The notes: a model not told the origin generated them from the sequence alone. A DNA stretch of 64,000 bases from Rhineura floridana (GCF_030035675.1 NC_084484.1:187490934-187554933); one strand, 5' to 3'. Positions 44,116 to 57,089 are shown, counted from the stretch's first letter. Made by a program: numbers and translations.

Positions 44116-45093
44116 ATGTCGCCTGTTAATGACAGCGGTGACCAGTCCCACCCTGCTTTCTTTCTCCTGGTGGGCATACCAGGCTTGGAGTTGGTGCAGG
44201 CTTGGATTGCCATCCCTTTATGCACCATGTATGTCGTTGCAGCCCTGGGAAACAGCATCATCCTCTATGTTATAAAGACAGACCCCAGACTGCATGAGCC
44301 CATGTACCTTTTCCTAGCCATGCTGGCTATCACCGACCTGGTTCTTTCCACCTCCACTGTGCCCAAAATGCTGGCTGTTTTCTGGCTACGTTCCCTGGCA
44401 ATTGATTTCCATGCCTGCCTGGCTCAGATGTTTTTCATTCATGCTTTCTCATCAGTCGAATCGGGGGTGCTCATGGCCATGGCTCTGGATCGCTATGTGG
44501 CCATTTGCTACCCACTCCAGCACTCTGCTATCCTCCCCTTGCCAGTCGTAGTGGCGCTGGGCTGCCTCATCCTTCTCCGTGGAGTTATCCTCATCAGCCC
44601 CTTCTCCTTCCTGGCCAACAGGCTTCCCTACTGTGGCCACCAACTCATTGCCCACTCCTACTGTGAGCACATGGCTGTGGTGAAGCTGGCTTGCGGCAGT
44701 GTTAGGGCCAATGTCGTCTATGGCCTCTTTGTGGCTTTTATAGTTGTTGGATTTGATTCATTTATCATTGCTACATCCTATGTCATGATTCCCAAGACTG
44801 TCTTGACGCTCCCATCCCATGAGGCTCGTCTCAAAGCCTTTGGGACTTCTGCATCCCACATCTGCATTATTCTTTCTTTCTATATTCCTGGTCTCTTCAC
44901 ATTCCTCACCCACCGGTTTGGCCGCAATGTCCCTCACCACTTTCACATTTTGGTGGCCATACTCTACCTTCTGGTGCCACCCACTTTGAACCCAATTGTA
45001 TAGGGGGTGAAAACCAAGGTGATCAGGGACAGAACCCTCCCTCTTTTCCTTATTTCAGGTGGACAGAGGGCAGCACCTGGGGAGGGCCCATAG
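44116..45093 (+). pseudogene. Class I olfactory receptor pseudogene, OR52-like (OR-5)
   Basis: From MSPVNDSGDQSHPAFFLLVG onward this is a full OR: GIPGLELVQAWIAIP, LGNSIILYVI, RLHEPMYLFLAML, MALDRYVAICYPLQH, LIAHSYCEHMAVVKLAC (OR52/OR56 style), RLKAFGTSASHI, HRFGRNVPHHFH, PTLNPIV. At 45001-45003 TAG replaces the Tyr codon of the NPIVY motif. Beyond it the frame continues with OR-like text (GVKTKVIRDR) to a second stop at 45091-45093. The truncated product would lack the end of TM7 and the C-terminal helix, so it is probably non-functional. The single visible lesion suggests recent loss, a polymorphic null allele or a sequencing error. Confidence 0.87.
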
Positions 45094-45429
45094 CACATGG
45101 TTTGCATTCCGTCCCAGGCATTTCCAGTTTAAACAATCTCTGACAAAAGGGCTGGGAATGATCTCTGCATTGTGTACAATGTGTACCTTTGTGTACCTTT
45201 CAATGTTAATCATTTTCTATTTCTGTTCTGAATATTGATGAAATACAGATCTGTTGTGCTAAAACCAGGACTATCTTGTTCTACCTACTTCATGGCTTCC
45301 AGGGATGAACCCTGGCCAGGCACAGCCACTGTCAAGAGTTGCCAAATTGACATATTGCCCATGGGTCTGGCCAGTCACCTTTGGGAATGGTTTGTACAAA
45401 ACTTCCAATGACAGCTCAGCTGGGAGTAG

Positions 45430-45660
45430 ATCATAGAATCATAGAATTACCATTCTAGAAGGGGCCTGTAAGGCCATCCAGTCCAACCCCCTGCTCAATG
45501 CAGGAATCCAAATCAAAGCATTCCTGACAGATGGCTCTCCAGCTGCCTCTTGAAGGCCTCCAGTGTCGGAGAGCCCACAACCTCTCTAGGTCATTGTCGT
45601 ATAGCTCTAACAGTTAGGAAGTTTTTCCTGATATCCAGTCGAAATCTGGTGAAATCAGTT
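45430..45660 (-). mobile_element. CR1 LINE 3' end, bird-like subfamily
   Basis: Starts with catagaatcatagaatta, then gaaggggcctgtaaggccat and cagtccaaccccctgctcaa: the reverse complement of the classic ATTCTATGATTCTATG CR1 terminus. A different subfamily from the aagaacataagaa copies. Confidence 0.85.
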
Positions 45661-48399
45661 GAAAGATGGTGAAGCCCCATGAGGTGGGGGCCATATGGCA
45701 AGAAAAGAGCCTAAACCAGTGATCCAGAGGGAAGTATTTCAAGCAGTGTTCTCAGAACCACTGGGGCCTTCTGCACTCAGTGCAGTGAAGGAGGAAGCTG
45801 CATAAATGTTCCCCTCCACTCCTCACACCTGAGAAGATCAGAAGAGCCTGGCACCCTGGGTCTGGCATCCAGCTACCCACAGAGAACAGCTGAAGAGACA
45901 GACATGCGGAGGTTGATGGTTCTCCTCCTGGTCCTCCTGCCAAGTTACCATGTTTGCTGCTGCCAGCTGCAGTTGCTCAGGATCCGAGGCGAGTCTCACC
46001 ACACTGGATTACTCTGACTGACACACACAGAGGGCCCTCGCTTGCTTTTCAGCGCTGTTGGGTGGAGCCCCATAATTCAATTCTGGCCTGGCTTTTGTTG
46101 CATTGTTGCTTAGCTCTGGGCTAAAGAGATGGTGATCACTCATTGGTGATCACTGGTGACCGAGTAAGATTGTCTTCCAGGGTAAGGTCTTTAACGGTGG
46201 GCCCGTGACTGTGGAGGCCAATTCTGGATCCACACAGCCTCCCACAGTGAGGACATCGGTTTCCAGATGGAAGACGGTCGCGATGAGGATTTGCTTGACG
46301 TGCCGTTTAGCTCGTTTGTCCTGTTCCCCCTGTATTCGTGCTTCCTCGAAGACCATAGCACCCACTCAGAGTAGACCCATTTAAAACAATGAACATGACT
46401 AACTTAGGTCCATTAATTTCAGTGAGTTTACTCTGAGTAGGACTAGCACTGGATGTGATTTATTTTATCCCCTGCTGCTGTTTTTATGCTGAATTTAGGT
46501 TTTATCTTTTTAATTTTGTATGCAATTGTGTTGCTTGAATTGTAAGCTACCCAGAGGACTTTTGTTATACAACAACTTTTGTGTAACTTCTGTTAAACAG
46601 TAAATAAATATTTGTTATATGTACACAACCAACATATTCCTAATTTTACTGGACCTGTCAGAATTCACTATGAAGGTCCCAAAGATTCTCAGAGTCCAAG
46701 ATTCTCTTAAATTCAGGGAACGCCAGGTGGTGCCTGTGACGTCCTTCTCTGGCACCACCTGTGTTGCTCTCACTCGTGGCTACCAGCAGTCAGAATCGTC
46801 GTGTTTATTTTTACCTTTCTCTGCTCTAGCACAGATCTCAAAAGATTCCCCTGCTAGGCCACACTACCCAACACTCTGTGTATCCAATATAACCTCTAGA
46901 CTGTGCCTTAGTCTCTTCCTGGTTATTTTGATACCTTGTGTCTGTGTGTATAGGTAATTCCCAACCCCCCTGAAGCCTCTTGCCTATGAAGCTCACAGCT
47001 CTGGGTTGCTCTGTGGTACTGGATGTTGACACAATATCTCTTCCTTCACCACTGCCACCATTAGATACTATTTCTTCTTCAGCCTTGGTTACTCTGCCTC
47101 TCCCCTGGTCTGTGCCCCCCAGCTGAGAATCAGGCTTTAAGTAAACCAAGAAAATATTTATTGATAACACTAAGAATAACAAGATTACTTATAGATTTCA
47201 TTGACAAGCATATGGTTTCATATATGTTTCTCTTATGTTCCTAATTCCTATTATTTGCCTCAGAACTCCCAATCCAATATCTCAACAGCCACCTCTTACT
47301 CTCCACATCAACCTCCCTGTCCACAACCACCCTGTCCAACCCCCACCACGACTCAACTGTCATCATCTCATTTATACCTTCAGCCAAACACACAGCCAAT
47401 CATCATCCAGCATTCTACAGCCCATGTACTCCCCCTTCTCACTCACTCCACTTACCATATCTCATATAATAAACCTGCACTTACCATATTTACATTACAT
47501 TCACATACAGGAACATCACAGTGCCCTCCCTACGAAGTGTTTGGAATCCATCCCCCATCAGCAGACTACTCTGTGGCAGAGTGTTTCTACCTCCTCCATC
47601 CCTTGCCCTTTCCCCCCGTGGCATAAGGGTTCCCTTCCCCTCTCTTCTTGCTGGCTTGCCACTGAGTTTACAACTCAGGATTTCTTTCTCATTCTCTCTT
47701 CCCTCTCTGGCTTCCCTCTCTCCTGTCTCCACCTTTTCACTCTCTTGTTCAGCTACAAATCCTTTTTCTGTCCTTTGGTCTCTGTCTGTGCAGCGTCTCC
47801 AGTAAATTCCCTGGGACCTCCCTCTGCCCTCCCATTCTCCTGCTTTTGCTTCAGCTGCTGTGACGGGGCCTGTAACACTCCACAGCCGCTACTGTCCTGT
47901 CTCGCCACTCCCGGCTTGCCCGTGCTTGTCCTTGGGTGAGCTGGAAGAGGACTGACGTAGGAAGTGGCAGCACCCTCCATACACGCCAACCAGTGTGGAT
48001 TTTCATTGTAAGCCATTCCAGAGACCAGCAGTGGTGGGAAAGCAGGGGGTACACTGAATTAATTGTGCCCTCCCCTTGTAGGCTTTTTTTTAAAAAAGTT
48101 TTGTTTCTGCATTTTCAATAATAAATACAATCTTACTCAAAAGAACCTCTAGCTCTTCCCCTCCCCCCAGACATTCCATGTACTGTGTGTATTTAACACA
48201 GTTATTTAACAAGTAACTGCTGCCTGGACCTCAGCTTTTCATCAGGTTTTCCTGCTCCTGGCAGGACTAGGACCGAGGCCTGACTCTGTTGCTTTGCCCC
48301 TTTGCCATCTATCTATCCGATGACTGTTCGTCTCTTAATGGGGCAACATTAAAGGAGGGTTGCCTTTGGGGGAGCTATCTTGGAGGTATACGAGGGGAG
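45661..48399. other. Intergenic with MITE and LINE-tail fragments
   Basis: 46353-46461 is a copy of the 13316-type MITE. 46470-46612 is an L2-like tail (gaattgtaagctacccagag, gtaaataaatatttg). 46140-46345 is an unassigned stretch open on the minus strand that may be a dispersed repeat. The C/T-rich region 47270-47900 shows long but unconvincing frames. No host gene is supported. Confidence 0.4.
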
Positions 48400-50847
48400 G
48401 GTTTAGTTTTATTTTTAATTTTAATTTTAATTTTATTTTATTATTATTTTTCTCTCTTTTTTTTTTGGAAGTTAGTGCGGTGGGAAGGATTTTTATGTGT
48501 TTGACACCTGCCTGTTGGTGTAGTGTGTTGGTTTTAAGAGTATAGCCTGCCTGCTATATAGGAAGGATGTGCTTTCAACATAAGTGGGCAGGGGAAGGGA
48601 ACCAAGGGGCTGCCATTAATGTTGTGGAGGGCAGAGGGAGAGATGGAGTGGGGAGGCAATTATGTCATCGGGGGAGATGGAAGTGCAACAGGGTGTTGGC
48701 TGCCCCCAAATTGTCTTCCCATTCAAATAGTCTGGATAGCCGCGGTGTCAGCTCCCCCGGGTTGAAAATGCTGCTTGTGAATGCCAGGTCAGTGAATGGC
48801 AAAATGATGGCCATTCAGGATTTGATCCTGGATGAGCACGCCGACCTGGCTTGTATCACGGTGACCTGGTTGGATGAAGCTGGGGGAGTTAATCTCTCCC
48901 AGCTTTGCCCACCAGGTTTCTCTGTGCAGCAGCAGGCGAGACCAGGGGGACAGGGAGGTGGAGTTGCAGTGGTCTATTGTGATGCCATCCCCCTGACCAG
49001 GTGCCCTCTCCCACAGTCTTCTGGGTTCGAATGTGTATATTTGAAGTTGGGTGGCCAGGACAGAATAGGGATTCTGTTGGTGTACCGCCCACCCCACTGC
49101 TCAATAGTCTCCCTTCCTGAGCTAGCTGGGGTAGTCTTGGGGTTGGTGTTGGAGTCCCCTTGGCTTGTGGTATTGGGTGACTTCAACATTCATGCCGAGA
49201 CTGCTCTGTCGGGAGTGGCTCAGGATTTCATGGCCTCCATGGCAACCATGGGTCTGTCCCAAGTATTATCTGGCCCCACTCATGTCGCTGGTCACACTTT
49301 GGACCTTGTTTTCTGTGTTGGATGGGATGATGGTGATCTTGGTGTGGAGGAACTTTCTATAGTTCCGTTGTCATGGACAGATCACTACCTGGTTGGGTTT
49401 AGACTTACTGGGACTCAGAACCTCTGCAGGGGTGGGGGACCGATTAGGATGGTCCGCCCCAGGAGGCTGATGGATCCGGATGGTTTCCTGATGGCTCTTG
49501 GGGATTTTCCTGTCACCGCGGCAGGCGATTCTGTCGAAGCCCTGGTTGACCTCTGGAATGGGGAAATGACCAGGGCGGTCGACACGATTGCTCCTGAGCG
49601 TCCCCTCTTACGGAGTGGAGCCAAACCAGCTCCCTGGTTTACCAGGGAGCTGGCGGCGATGAAACGAATAAGACGGGGACTTGAGCGATGTTGGCGGAAG
49701 ACTCGGTGCGAGTCTGACCGAACACGGGCTAGAGCCTATCTGAAGGCCTACTCCATGGCAGTGCGGGCCAAGAAGAAACTTTTCTTTTCTGCCACCATTG
49801 CGTCTGCTGGGAGCCGTCTAGTGGAGCTGTTTCGAGTGGTCAGGGGTCTTTTAAACTCTGCCCCCCAGGAGGGTAATATAGACCACTCAACAGCCCGCTG
49901 TCAAGAATTTGCACGGCACTTTGCAGATAAAGTCGCTCAGATTCGCTCTGACTTGGACGCTAAAATTTATACAGTCTCAGGGGATGTAACTTTGGCCCCT
50001 GCTTGTCCAATAATAATGGATTCCTTTCAATTTGTACAGCCCGAGGATGTGGACAAGATCCTTGGAGAGGCGAGAGCCACCACATGTCTGCTGGATCCTT
50101 GCCCTTCCTGGCTTATCAAAAGTGCCAGAGGGGGACTGGCCAAGTGGGTGAGGGGAGAATTAATGCCTCTTTACAACAAGGCAGAATTCCATCACGCCTA
50201 AAAGAGGCAGTTGTACGACCTTTGTTGAAAAAGCCCTCCCTGGATCCCTCTATAATGGGAAATTATCGGCCAGTCTCCAACATTCCGTTTTTGGGCAAGG
50301 TAATAGAGCGTGTGGTGGCCGCCCAGCTCCAGAGATTCTTGGATGAAATGGATTATCTGGATCCATTTCAGTCTGGTTTCAGGCCTGGTTACGGGACAGA
50401 GACAGCTTTGGTCGCCTTGGTGGATGACCTTATCAGAGAGCTGGACAGGGGGAGTGTGTCCCTCTACTGGACCTCTCAGCGGCTTTCGATACCATCGACC
50501 ATGGTATCCTTCTGGACCGCCTTGCTGGGATGGGACTTGGGGGCACAGTGTTATGATGGCTCCATTCCTTTCTGGAGGGACGAACTCAGAAGGTGGTGCT
50601 GGGGGACTCCTGTTCGACTCCTTGGCCGTTGACCTATGGGGTCCCTCAGGGTTCAGTTTTGTCCCCCATCTATATGAAACCGTTGGGAGAGGTTGTCCAG
50701 GGGTTTGGGGTTCGGTGCCATCAGTATGCGGATGACACTCAACTCTATTTCTCCTTTCCACCTAAAGTCAAAGAAGCTGTCCTGGTCCTGAACCAGTGCC
50801 TGGCATCAGTGATGGACTGGATGAGGGTGAACAAATTGAAACTAAAT

Positions 50848-51896
50848 TATTTATTTATTATTTATTTGTTAGATTTTTATACCGCCCGACTAGCATAGCT
50901 CTCTGAGCGGTGTACAGCAAAGATACAGATACATACAATAAAACCCATCATAATAAAACAAGAACACATATGAAAAAAATGAAAATCTAAAATCAGTTAT
51001 AACAAGTTTAAAACTAAATTAAGATTAAAATTAGATTAAAATGCCTTAGAAAAGAGGGAGGTTTTAACTTGGCGCCGAAAAGATAGCAAAGTCGGCGCCA
51101 AGCGCACCTCATCGGGGAGACTATTCCACAGTTCAGGGGCCACCACCGAGAAGGCCCTAGTTCTTGTTACCACCCTCCGAGCCTCTCTCTGAGTCGGAAC
51201 TTGGAGGAGGGCCTTCGATGTGGAGCGTAGTGTACAAGCAGGTTCATATCGGGAGAGGCGTTCCAGCAGATATTGTGGTCCCGCACCGTGTAAGGCTTTA
51301 TAAGTCAAAACCAACACTTTGAATCTGGCCCGGAAGCATATTGGCAGCCAGTGCAAGCGAGCCAGAACAGGTGTTATGTGTTCGGACCGCTTGGTCTTCG
51401 TTATCAGTCTTGCCGCTGCGTTTTGCACGAGTTGCAGCTTCCGAACTGTCTTCAAAGATAGCCCTACGTAGAGCGCATTGCAGTAATCCAATCGCGAGGT
51501 TACCAGAGCATGTACCACTGATGTTAGGTCTTCCCTGCTCAGATAGGGACGTAGCTGGGCTACCAACCGAAGTTGGTAGAACGCATTCCGTGCCACCGAG
51601 GCTACTTGAGCCTCAAGTGACAAGGAAGGATCTAAAACAACTCCCAAACTACGAACCTGTTCCTTTAGGGGGAGTGTAACCCCGTCCAGGACAGGATGTA
51701 TGTCCACTATCTGGTCAGAGAAACCACCCACAAGCAGCATCTCAGTCTTGTCTGGATTGAGCATCAGTTTGTTAGCTCCCATCCAGTCCATTATCGCAGC
51801 CAGGCAACGGTTCAGCACATTGACAGCCTCACCTGAAGAAGATGAAAAGGAGAAATAGAGCTGCGTGTCATCAGCATACTGATGGCAGAGGACTCC
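50848..51896 (-). mobile_element. Antisense L2 insertion 1 (5' truncated)
   Basis: A continuous frame of 290 codons on the minus strand: GVLCHQYADDTQLYFSF, NKLMLNPDKTEMLLV, SRLDYCNALYVGLSLK, LHWLPICFRARFKVLVLTY, VVAPELWNSLP. 3' UTR (accgctcagagagctatgct) and (AAAT)n tail. It is flanked by a 4-bp aaat duplication (50844-50847/51897-51900). The 5' join also shares aaatcc between element and target. Confidence 0.85.
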
Positions 51897-52277
51897 AAAT
51901 CCAGACAAGACAGAGGTGCTCCTGGTCAGTCGAAGGGCAGATCAGGGAATAGGGATTCAACCTGTGCTGGATGGGGTTACACTCCCCCTGAAGACACAGG
52001 TTCACAGTTCGGGTGTGCTCCTGGACTCAGCTCTGAACTTGGAGCCCAGGTCTCGGCGGTAGCCAGGAGTGCCTTTGCCCACTTAAGACTGGTGTGCCAG
52101 CTGCGCCCGTTCCTGGAAATGCCTGATTTGACTATGGTGATGCATGCCTTAGTTACATCCCGTTTAGACTACTGTAACGCGCTCTACGTGGGGCTGCCTT
52201 TGAAAACTGTTCAGAAACTTAAACTGGTACAAAGAGCTGCAGCCAGAGTGTTAACAGGGGCTGGTTACAGGGACCAT

Positions 52278-53111
52278 TTATTTATTTATTTATTTAATTA
52301 AACTTATAGACCGCCCCATAGCCGAAGCTCTCTGGGCGGTTCACAAGACAAGAAACATCAAAAATACAATAAACGTGTAACAATATAAACACATTAAAAG
52401 TTTAAAATGTTAAAAATTAAAACAATATCAGCGCATACAAACATGTTAAAACATGTTAAAAAGCCTGGGTGAAGAGAAAAGTTTTAACCTGGCGCCGGAA
52501 AGATAGTAACGTTGGCGCCAGGCGTATCTCCTCTGGGAGATCGTTCCACAGTTCGGGGGCCACCACAGAAAAAGCCCTTTTCCGCGTTGCCACCCTCCGA
52601 GCCTCCCTATGAGTAGGAACTCGGAGGAGGGTCTTTGATGATGAACGTAGTGTACGGGCAGGTTCATAGCGGGGAAGGCGTTCCAATAGGTATTGTGGTC
52701 CTGTGCCGTGTAGGGCTTTGTAGGTCAAAACCAGCACTTTGAACCGGGGCCGGAAACAAATAGGCAGCCAGTGCAAGCGGGCCAGAATCGGTGTTATGTG
52801 GTCGAACCGTCTGGTCCCCGTGAGCAGTCTGGCCGCTGCATTCTGCACAAGCTGCAGTTTCTGAACCGTCTTCATAGGCAGCCCCACGTAGAGCACATTG
52901 CAGTAATCCAATTTCGAGGTTACCAGCGCATGAACTACTGAAGCGAGGTTCTCTCTGTCCAGATAGGGGCGTAGCTGGGCCACCAGCTGAAGTTGGTAAA
53001 AAGCACCCCGTGCCACTGAGGGTATCTGAGCCTCAAGTGACAGGGATGGATCTAAAAGGGGGAGTGCAACCCATCCAGAACAGGTCGAACATCCCCCATC
53101 CTGTCAGGAGA
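52278..53111 (-). mobile_element. Antisense L2 insertion 2 (5' truncated)
   Basis: A frame of 186 codons (52456-53016): FYQLQLVAQLRPYLDREN, SKLDYCNVLYVGLPMK, LHWLPICFRPRFKVLVLTY, VVAPELWNDLPEE. The 3' UTR has accgcccagagagcttcggc and (AAAT)n. It is flanked by a 5-bp duplication accat (52273-52277/53112-53116). Same subfamily as insertion 1 and 5028-5491. Confidence 0.85.
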
Positions 53112-53769
53112 ACCATACACCTCCCTTGTTACAACAGCTCCACTGGCTGCCAGTTTGTTTCCGGTCACAATTCAAAGTGCTGGTTTTGACCTTTAAAGCC
53201 CTATACGGCCCAGGTCCAGGCTATTTGTCAGACCGTATCTCCCTATACGAGCCTGCCCGGGCCCTGAGATCTTCAGGAGAGGCCCTTCTCTCAGTCCCAA
53301 CACCCTCGCAAGTGTGATTGATGGGGACGCGAGATAGGGCCTTCTCGGTGGCTGCTGCTAGGTTCTGGAACTCCCTTCCTAGGGAGGCACAAATGGCCCC
53401 CTCCTTGCCATCCTTCCATCATCAAGTAAAGACTTTTTTATTCCGACAGGCTTTTGGGATGGAAGGTGTTTAGGATTGGGCTTTACAAGGCTTGTTTTAT
53501 TGTTTTATATTATTATTTGTATTATTTTAAATTGTTTTTAGATTTTTAAGTGCCGTTTACGGTTTTAAGGTTGTGCATAATTTAATTGTATTTTAATTGT
53601 ATGTTTTTCTATGTTTTTAACTACATGTAGTTTTATTTGTAAACCGCCCTGAGTTCCAGTTTGGAAAAAGGATGGGGTAAAAATAAAGTTTCATTCATTC
53701 ATTCATTCAAGTTATGTGTAAGTGTTGTGGTCTTTAGTTAATGTCATGTTCATTGTCTCAGCAGGTTAC

Positions 53770-54850
53770 TCCAGAGATGGCCATGAGTTGATGGAGGTGT
53801 CCTAGACATGTTGCCTCTAATACGTTGAATAAAAGTGTACCACGTTTCCTCAAAGTCATCTTTGTATGATGTCTTTTACAGCCTTAAGTTGATTGGAGAG
53901 TTTTTCCATAAGTGCAATGGTCCATATTTTTTTTCATACCAAGTCTCCAGTGTCAGGTTAGCAGCTGTCTTCCCATTTTGAATTAAGACCTCTGGCAGCT
54001 ACCATAAAAAGGGTTAATAATTCTTTAAACAGTAAGTCCTTTAAATCTCCAGTAAACAAGTTCAGTAATGTTAGCCTGGGATCTCAAGGAACCTCCTGAC
54101 CTGTAATAAGACTTACTTCATCTATTATTAAGGTCCAGAATCGTTGGACCTTCTCACAGGTCCACCACACGTGGAAATAAAATCTCAGTTGCTGGCAACC
54201 TCTCCAACAAAGTGGGTTTGAATTTGGATTTATTTTATGGCATCTGAGAGGTGTGTGATGCCATCTAAGTAGTGTCTTTATGCTATTTTCTTTAAATTTT
54301 GCTGATACTGACTTCAATGGCCATTTCCCCCAAAGTTTGTGCCATTCAGCTGGTTCAATTGTACAGTTCAAATATGATTTTAAAGTGATTTTAAAGAGTC
54401 CAGATTGCCCGTCATTACATCACAGAGAATTATATAGATATGTGATAATGGTTTTTTGGATGTGTATGTAGTGTTTAAAAGTAGCTGTTCTATCCGTTTG
54501 AGTGGTCTGATGGTCTGAGATCTCATTATAGGATTAGAGACAAAGTGTATTGCTTGGTGAATTGTCAGCCAGTTTGTCTGTACGGTTCCTAGTTTTTCTT
54601 TTAGTTGAGTACCGGTCAGTGGAGTCATGCCTATATAGAAGTCCCTAACTATATATAGATCTTTTTGCTTCCAGACATTAAATTGTTGTTCCCTAGTTTT
54701 GTTATAAAAGATGGGATGATGGCAAAAAGGAACGAGAGATGTCTGTAGCCAGACATTTAATCCAAGCAGTCCAAACCTGAAGGTTTGCAAATGTAAAAGG
54801 ATTTAAAATATTTTTTAAAACTACAGGATGGTACCTTGCAGGCTTGAATG
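53770..54850 (-). mobile_element. L1 LINE, ORF2 C-terminal fragment
   Basis: Two minus-strand frames give L1 ORF2 tail text: VWTAWIKCLATD, NWLTIHQAIHFVSNP, KRIEQLLLNT, then EWHKLWGKWPLKSVS, LLRWHHTPLRCHKINPNSNP and CWRGCQQLRFYFHVWWTCEK, the Cys/His motif near the L1 ORF2 end. At least one frameshift separates them, near 54375. 5' truncated. Confidence 0.8.
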
Positions 54851-54929
54851 AAATATAAACACAAGAAACCAATGGAAGTGATAACATGGGAAAGGAACCA
54901 GCTGGCATGCGTGTCACGAGAACATGAGA

Positions 54930-55262
54930 TGATCCTGGCTGCAAGATCTGCCCAAGGGCCCATCTAGTCCAGCACTCTGTTCTCTTAGTGGCCAGCCGGA
55001 TGCCTCTGGGAAGCCCACAAGCAGGACAGGAGTGCAACAGCCCTCTCCCCACTTGCAATTCCCAGCAATTCATTCAGAGACATACTGCCTCCAACAGTGG
55101 AGGTAGCACACATCCATCATAGCTGGTAAATTTGGCTAATCCTCCTATAAGCTACCCAAGCAGGTAGCCATCCCTGCATCTTGTGGGAGCAAATTCTATA
55201 GATTAACTCTGTGCTGTGTAAAGAAGTGTTTCCTTTTTGTCTCTCCTGAATCTTCTGCTATT
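54930..55262 (-). mobile_element. CR1 LINE 3' end (older copy)
   Basis: ccatctagtccagcactctg, ttctcttagtggccagccgg and gtaaagaagtgtttcctttt match the CR1 3' UTR and ORF2 end in reverse, with more divergence than 25676-25855. Confidence 0.75.
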
Positions 55263-55274
55263 CATCTTCATTCA

Positions 55275-55703
55275 ATAATAATAATAATAATAATACATTT
55301 TATTTTTCAGCCGCCGATCTGTCCGGGTTAGGGACACTCTAGGCGACGAACAACAGAATAAAAACAATACATATAGATCAACATAATCCAATTTTAAGCT
55401 AAAAAACCATTCATTAAATCAATTATAACATAAGTTAATCTGTCCCAATCTTGTAGGCCTGCCTGAACAGCCAGGTCTTCAAGGCTCGGCGATAGCTGGA
55501 CAAGGAGGGAGCATGTCTGAGATCAAAAGGGAGGGAGTTCCAGAGGGTGGGGGCCACAACCGAGAAGGCCCTCTCTCTGGTCCGCACCAGCCTAGCTGTT
55601 CTCACCGGTGGGACCCAGAGAAGGTCTTGCGAGGCTGATCTCGTCAGGCGGCACAATCGGTGATTCTGGAGGCGTTCCTTCAGATATACTGGGCCGAAAC
55701 CAC
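55275..55703 (-). mobile_element. L2 LINE 3' end, same subfamily as 22.4-25.6 kb
   Basis: (ATT)n-type tail, then the 3' UTR (gggttagggacactctaggc) and a C-terminal frame (GFGPVYLKERLQNHRLCRLT, RERAFSVVAPTLWNSLP, WLFRQAYKIGTD) almost identical to the end of the near-intact L2. Strongly 5' truncated and young. Confidence 0.88.
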
Positions 55704-57084
55704 TGGGTCCTAGCATTAAGAGGGAGAAAAATGTCTGTCCACCACATATCGCGGTGTACACTTCCTTCTATCATGTCCTCCCTCTCCCCTATTTAATAAA
55801 CCCCAAAAGTTGGGGAACAGCTCCAAATGTTGTCCACAAACAGGTCCAAGTCTGATACAATTCCAAGCCCGACTCCTGCTCTCATTGCAGTCAAATACAA
55901 AACAAAACAAAAAAGAATGTAACAATTATATCTAAAAATGTTCTCTAATTTCCCATATGTTAATGTAAGGGGTTTGTGCCTTTCCAGATGATGATGGACT
56001 CCAAATCCCATCAGGCCATCTAGTATGGCCCATGACCAGTGCTTTGTTTTGGTAAAACAATGAGGTGCCAGTACTCATATATTGATAAATATGCCAGCAC
56101 CAAATGGCCGCCATGGGCAGCAAAAATCTAAGAGGTGCCGGTACTCTGTAGCAGTGAGTTCTGTCACAAAAAAGCCCCATTATTATTATTACCGTCCCTT
56201 CACCAAAAGGTCCAAGGGTGGAACACAGGGTGAAGAAGTGCACCTTCAGCATGAAACAAAAGAGGTGTCAGACACACCTCTGTGGAGAGCTCCACAACTT
56301 AGGGGCTGCCTCAAAGAATGCCGTCTCCTGGGTCACCACATGGGATGATGGGAGTTCTAGGACTATAGCTTGCTGGGGTGACAGGTGTGTGTTCAAGAAG
56401 GAGGCAAGGAGGAAAGACGACATTTTTCTTCAGTTTCTTCTCTCTTGCAGAAATTGCCATGTCCCAACAGTGCAGGGACCGCTATTCAAATGCACCGCAC
56501 GTTGGGCTGGAAGGAGACCCTGCAGTCATGGTGGCATTGAAGATCCCCAAGCAATGGGTCCCCCAGAAGTCCCCCATGACTGTGTCATGCTGCTGTCTAT
56601 TACAACTTGGGGGGGGAGGCAGGAAATCGGTAGGGTCTATGTGGTACATCTGTGGTGTCCCCAAAAATCTGCAGGGGGGGTGGTCATTCCTTTGCACCAT
56701 TGTGAAAAAACTGACAAGAGTCATAGGAGTTGCCTAGTGGGCTCAGTTGTTCCCTGCTCCATCCCACTGTGGGACCCTCACTGAGTTCCCTGTGTGCCCT
56801 CTGCCTGTGGGTAGGATGAAATAAACTCTCAAGTTTAAGAGGAACTTAGTCCTGGAAACGGGTACTTCTGAGCATTGCAAAGAGGGCATCACCCGGCAGG
56901 ACTGAGAACAGTTTGTGGCTGGTAAGTGGGGTGGAGGGTGTGGGGCTGAAGGGGGAAAGTGCCAGTGGTTGGTTGAGATGCTTCCTGAGCAGAGGGTCAC
57001 ATGCTGGGCAGATCCAGCTTTGAGGAAAACCTCTAAGAACACTGCAGCCAATAGGTTTCAAGGCCATCGTGGTTCTTTTTATGT
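55704..57084. other. Intergenic with a DNA-transposon fragment
   Basis: 56060-56180 (gaggtgccagtactcatata ... aagaggtgccggtactctgt ... ttctgtcacaaaaaagcccc) resembles one end of a common squamate DNA transposon. No gene is supported in the rest. Confidence 0.4.
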
Positions 57085-57089
57085 ATTTT

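Larger units (their letters stand above)
48400..53709 (+). mobile_element. L2-clade LINE (parent) with two antisense L2 insertions
   Basis: Parent pieces: 48400-50847 (T-rich leader, endonuclease NARSVNGKMMAIQDLILDE, VVLGDFNIH, WTDHYLVG; then frameshifts before ETALVALVDDL and HQYADDTQLYFSF), 51897-52277 (LNPDKTEVLLV, SRLDYCNALYVGLPLK in broken frames) and 53112-53709 (QLHWLPVCFRSQFKVLVLTF, 3' UTR ending in (ATTC)n). The frame is open from 48567 to 50201, after which frame breaks appear. Its 3' UTR (gagttccagtttggaaaaag) differs from that of the inserts. Confidence 0.85.

Noticed and set aside
47201-47939. Long Pro/Ser/Thr-rich plus-strand frames
   Set aside because: C/T-rich low-complexity sequence with overlapping frames on both strands and no domain.
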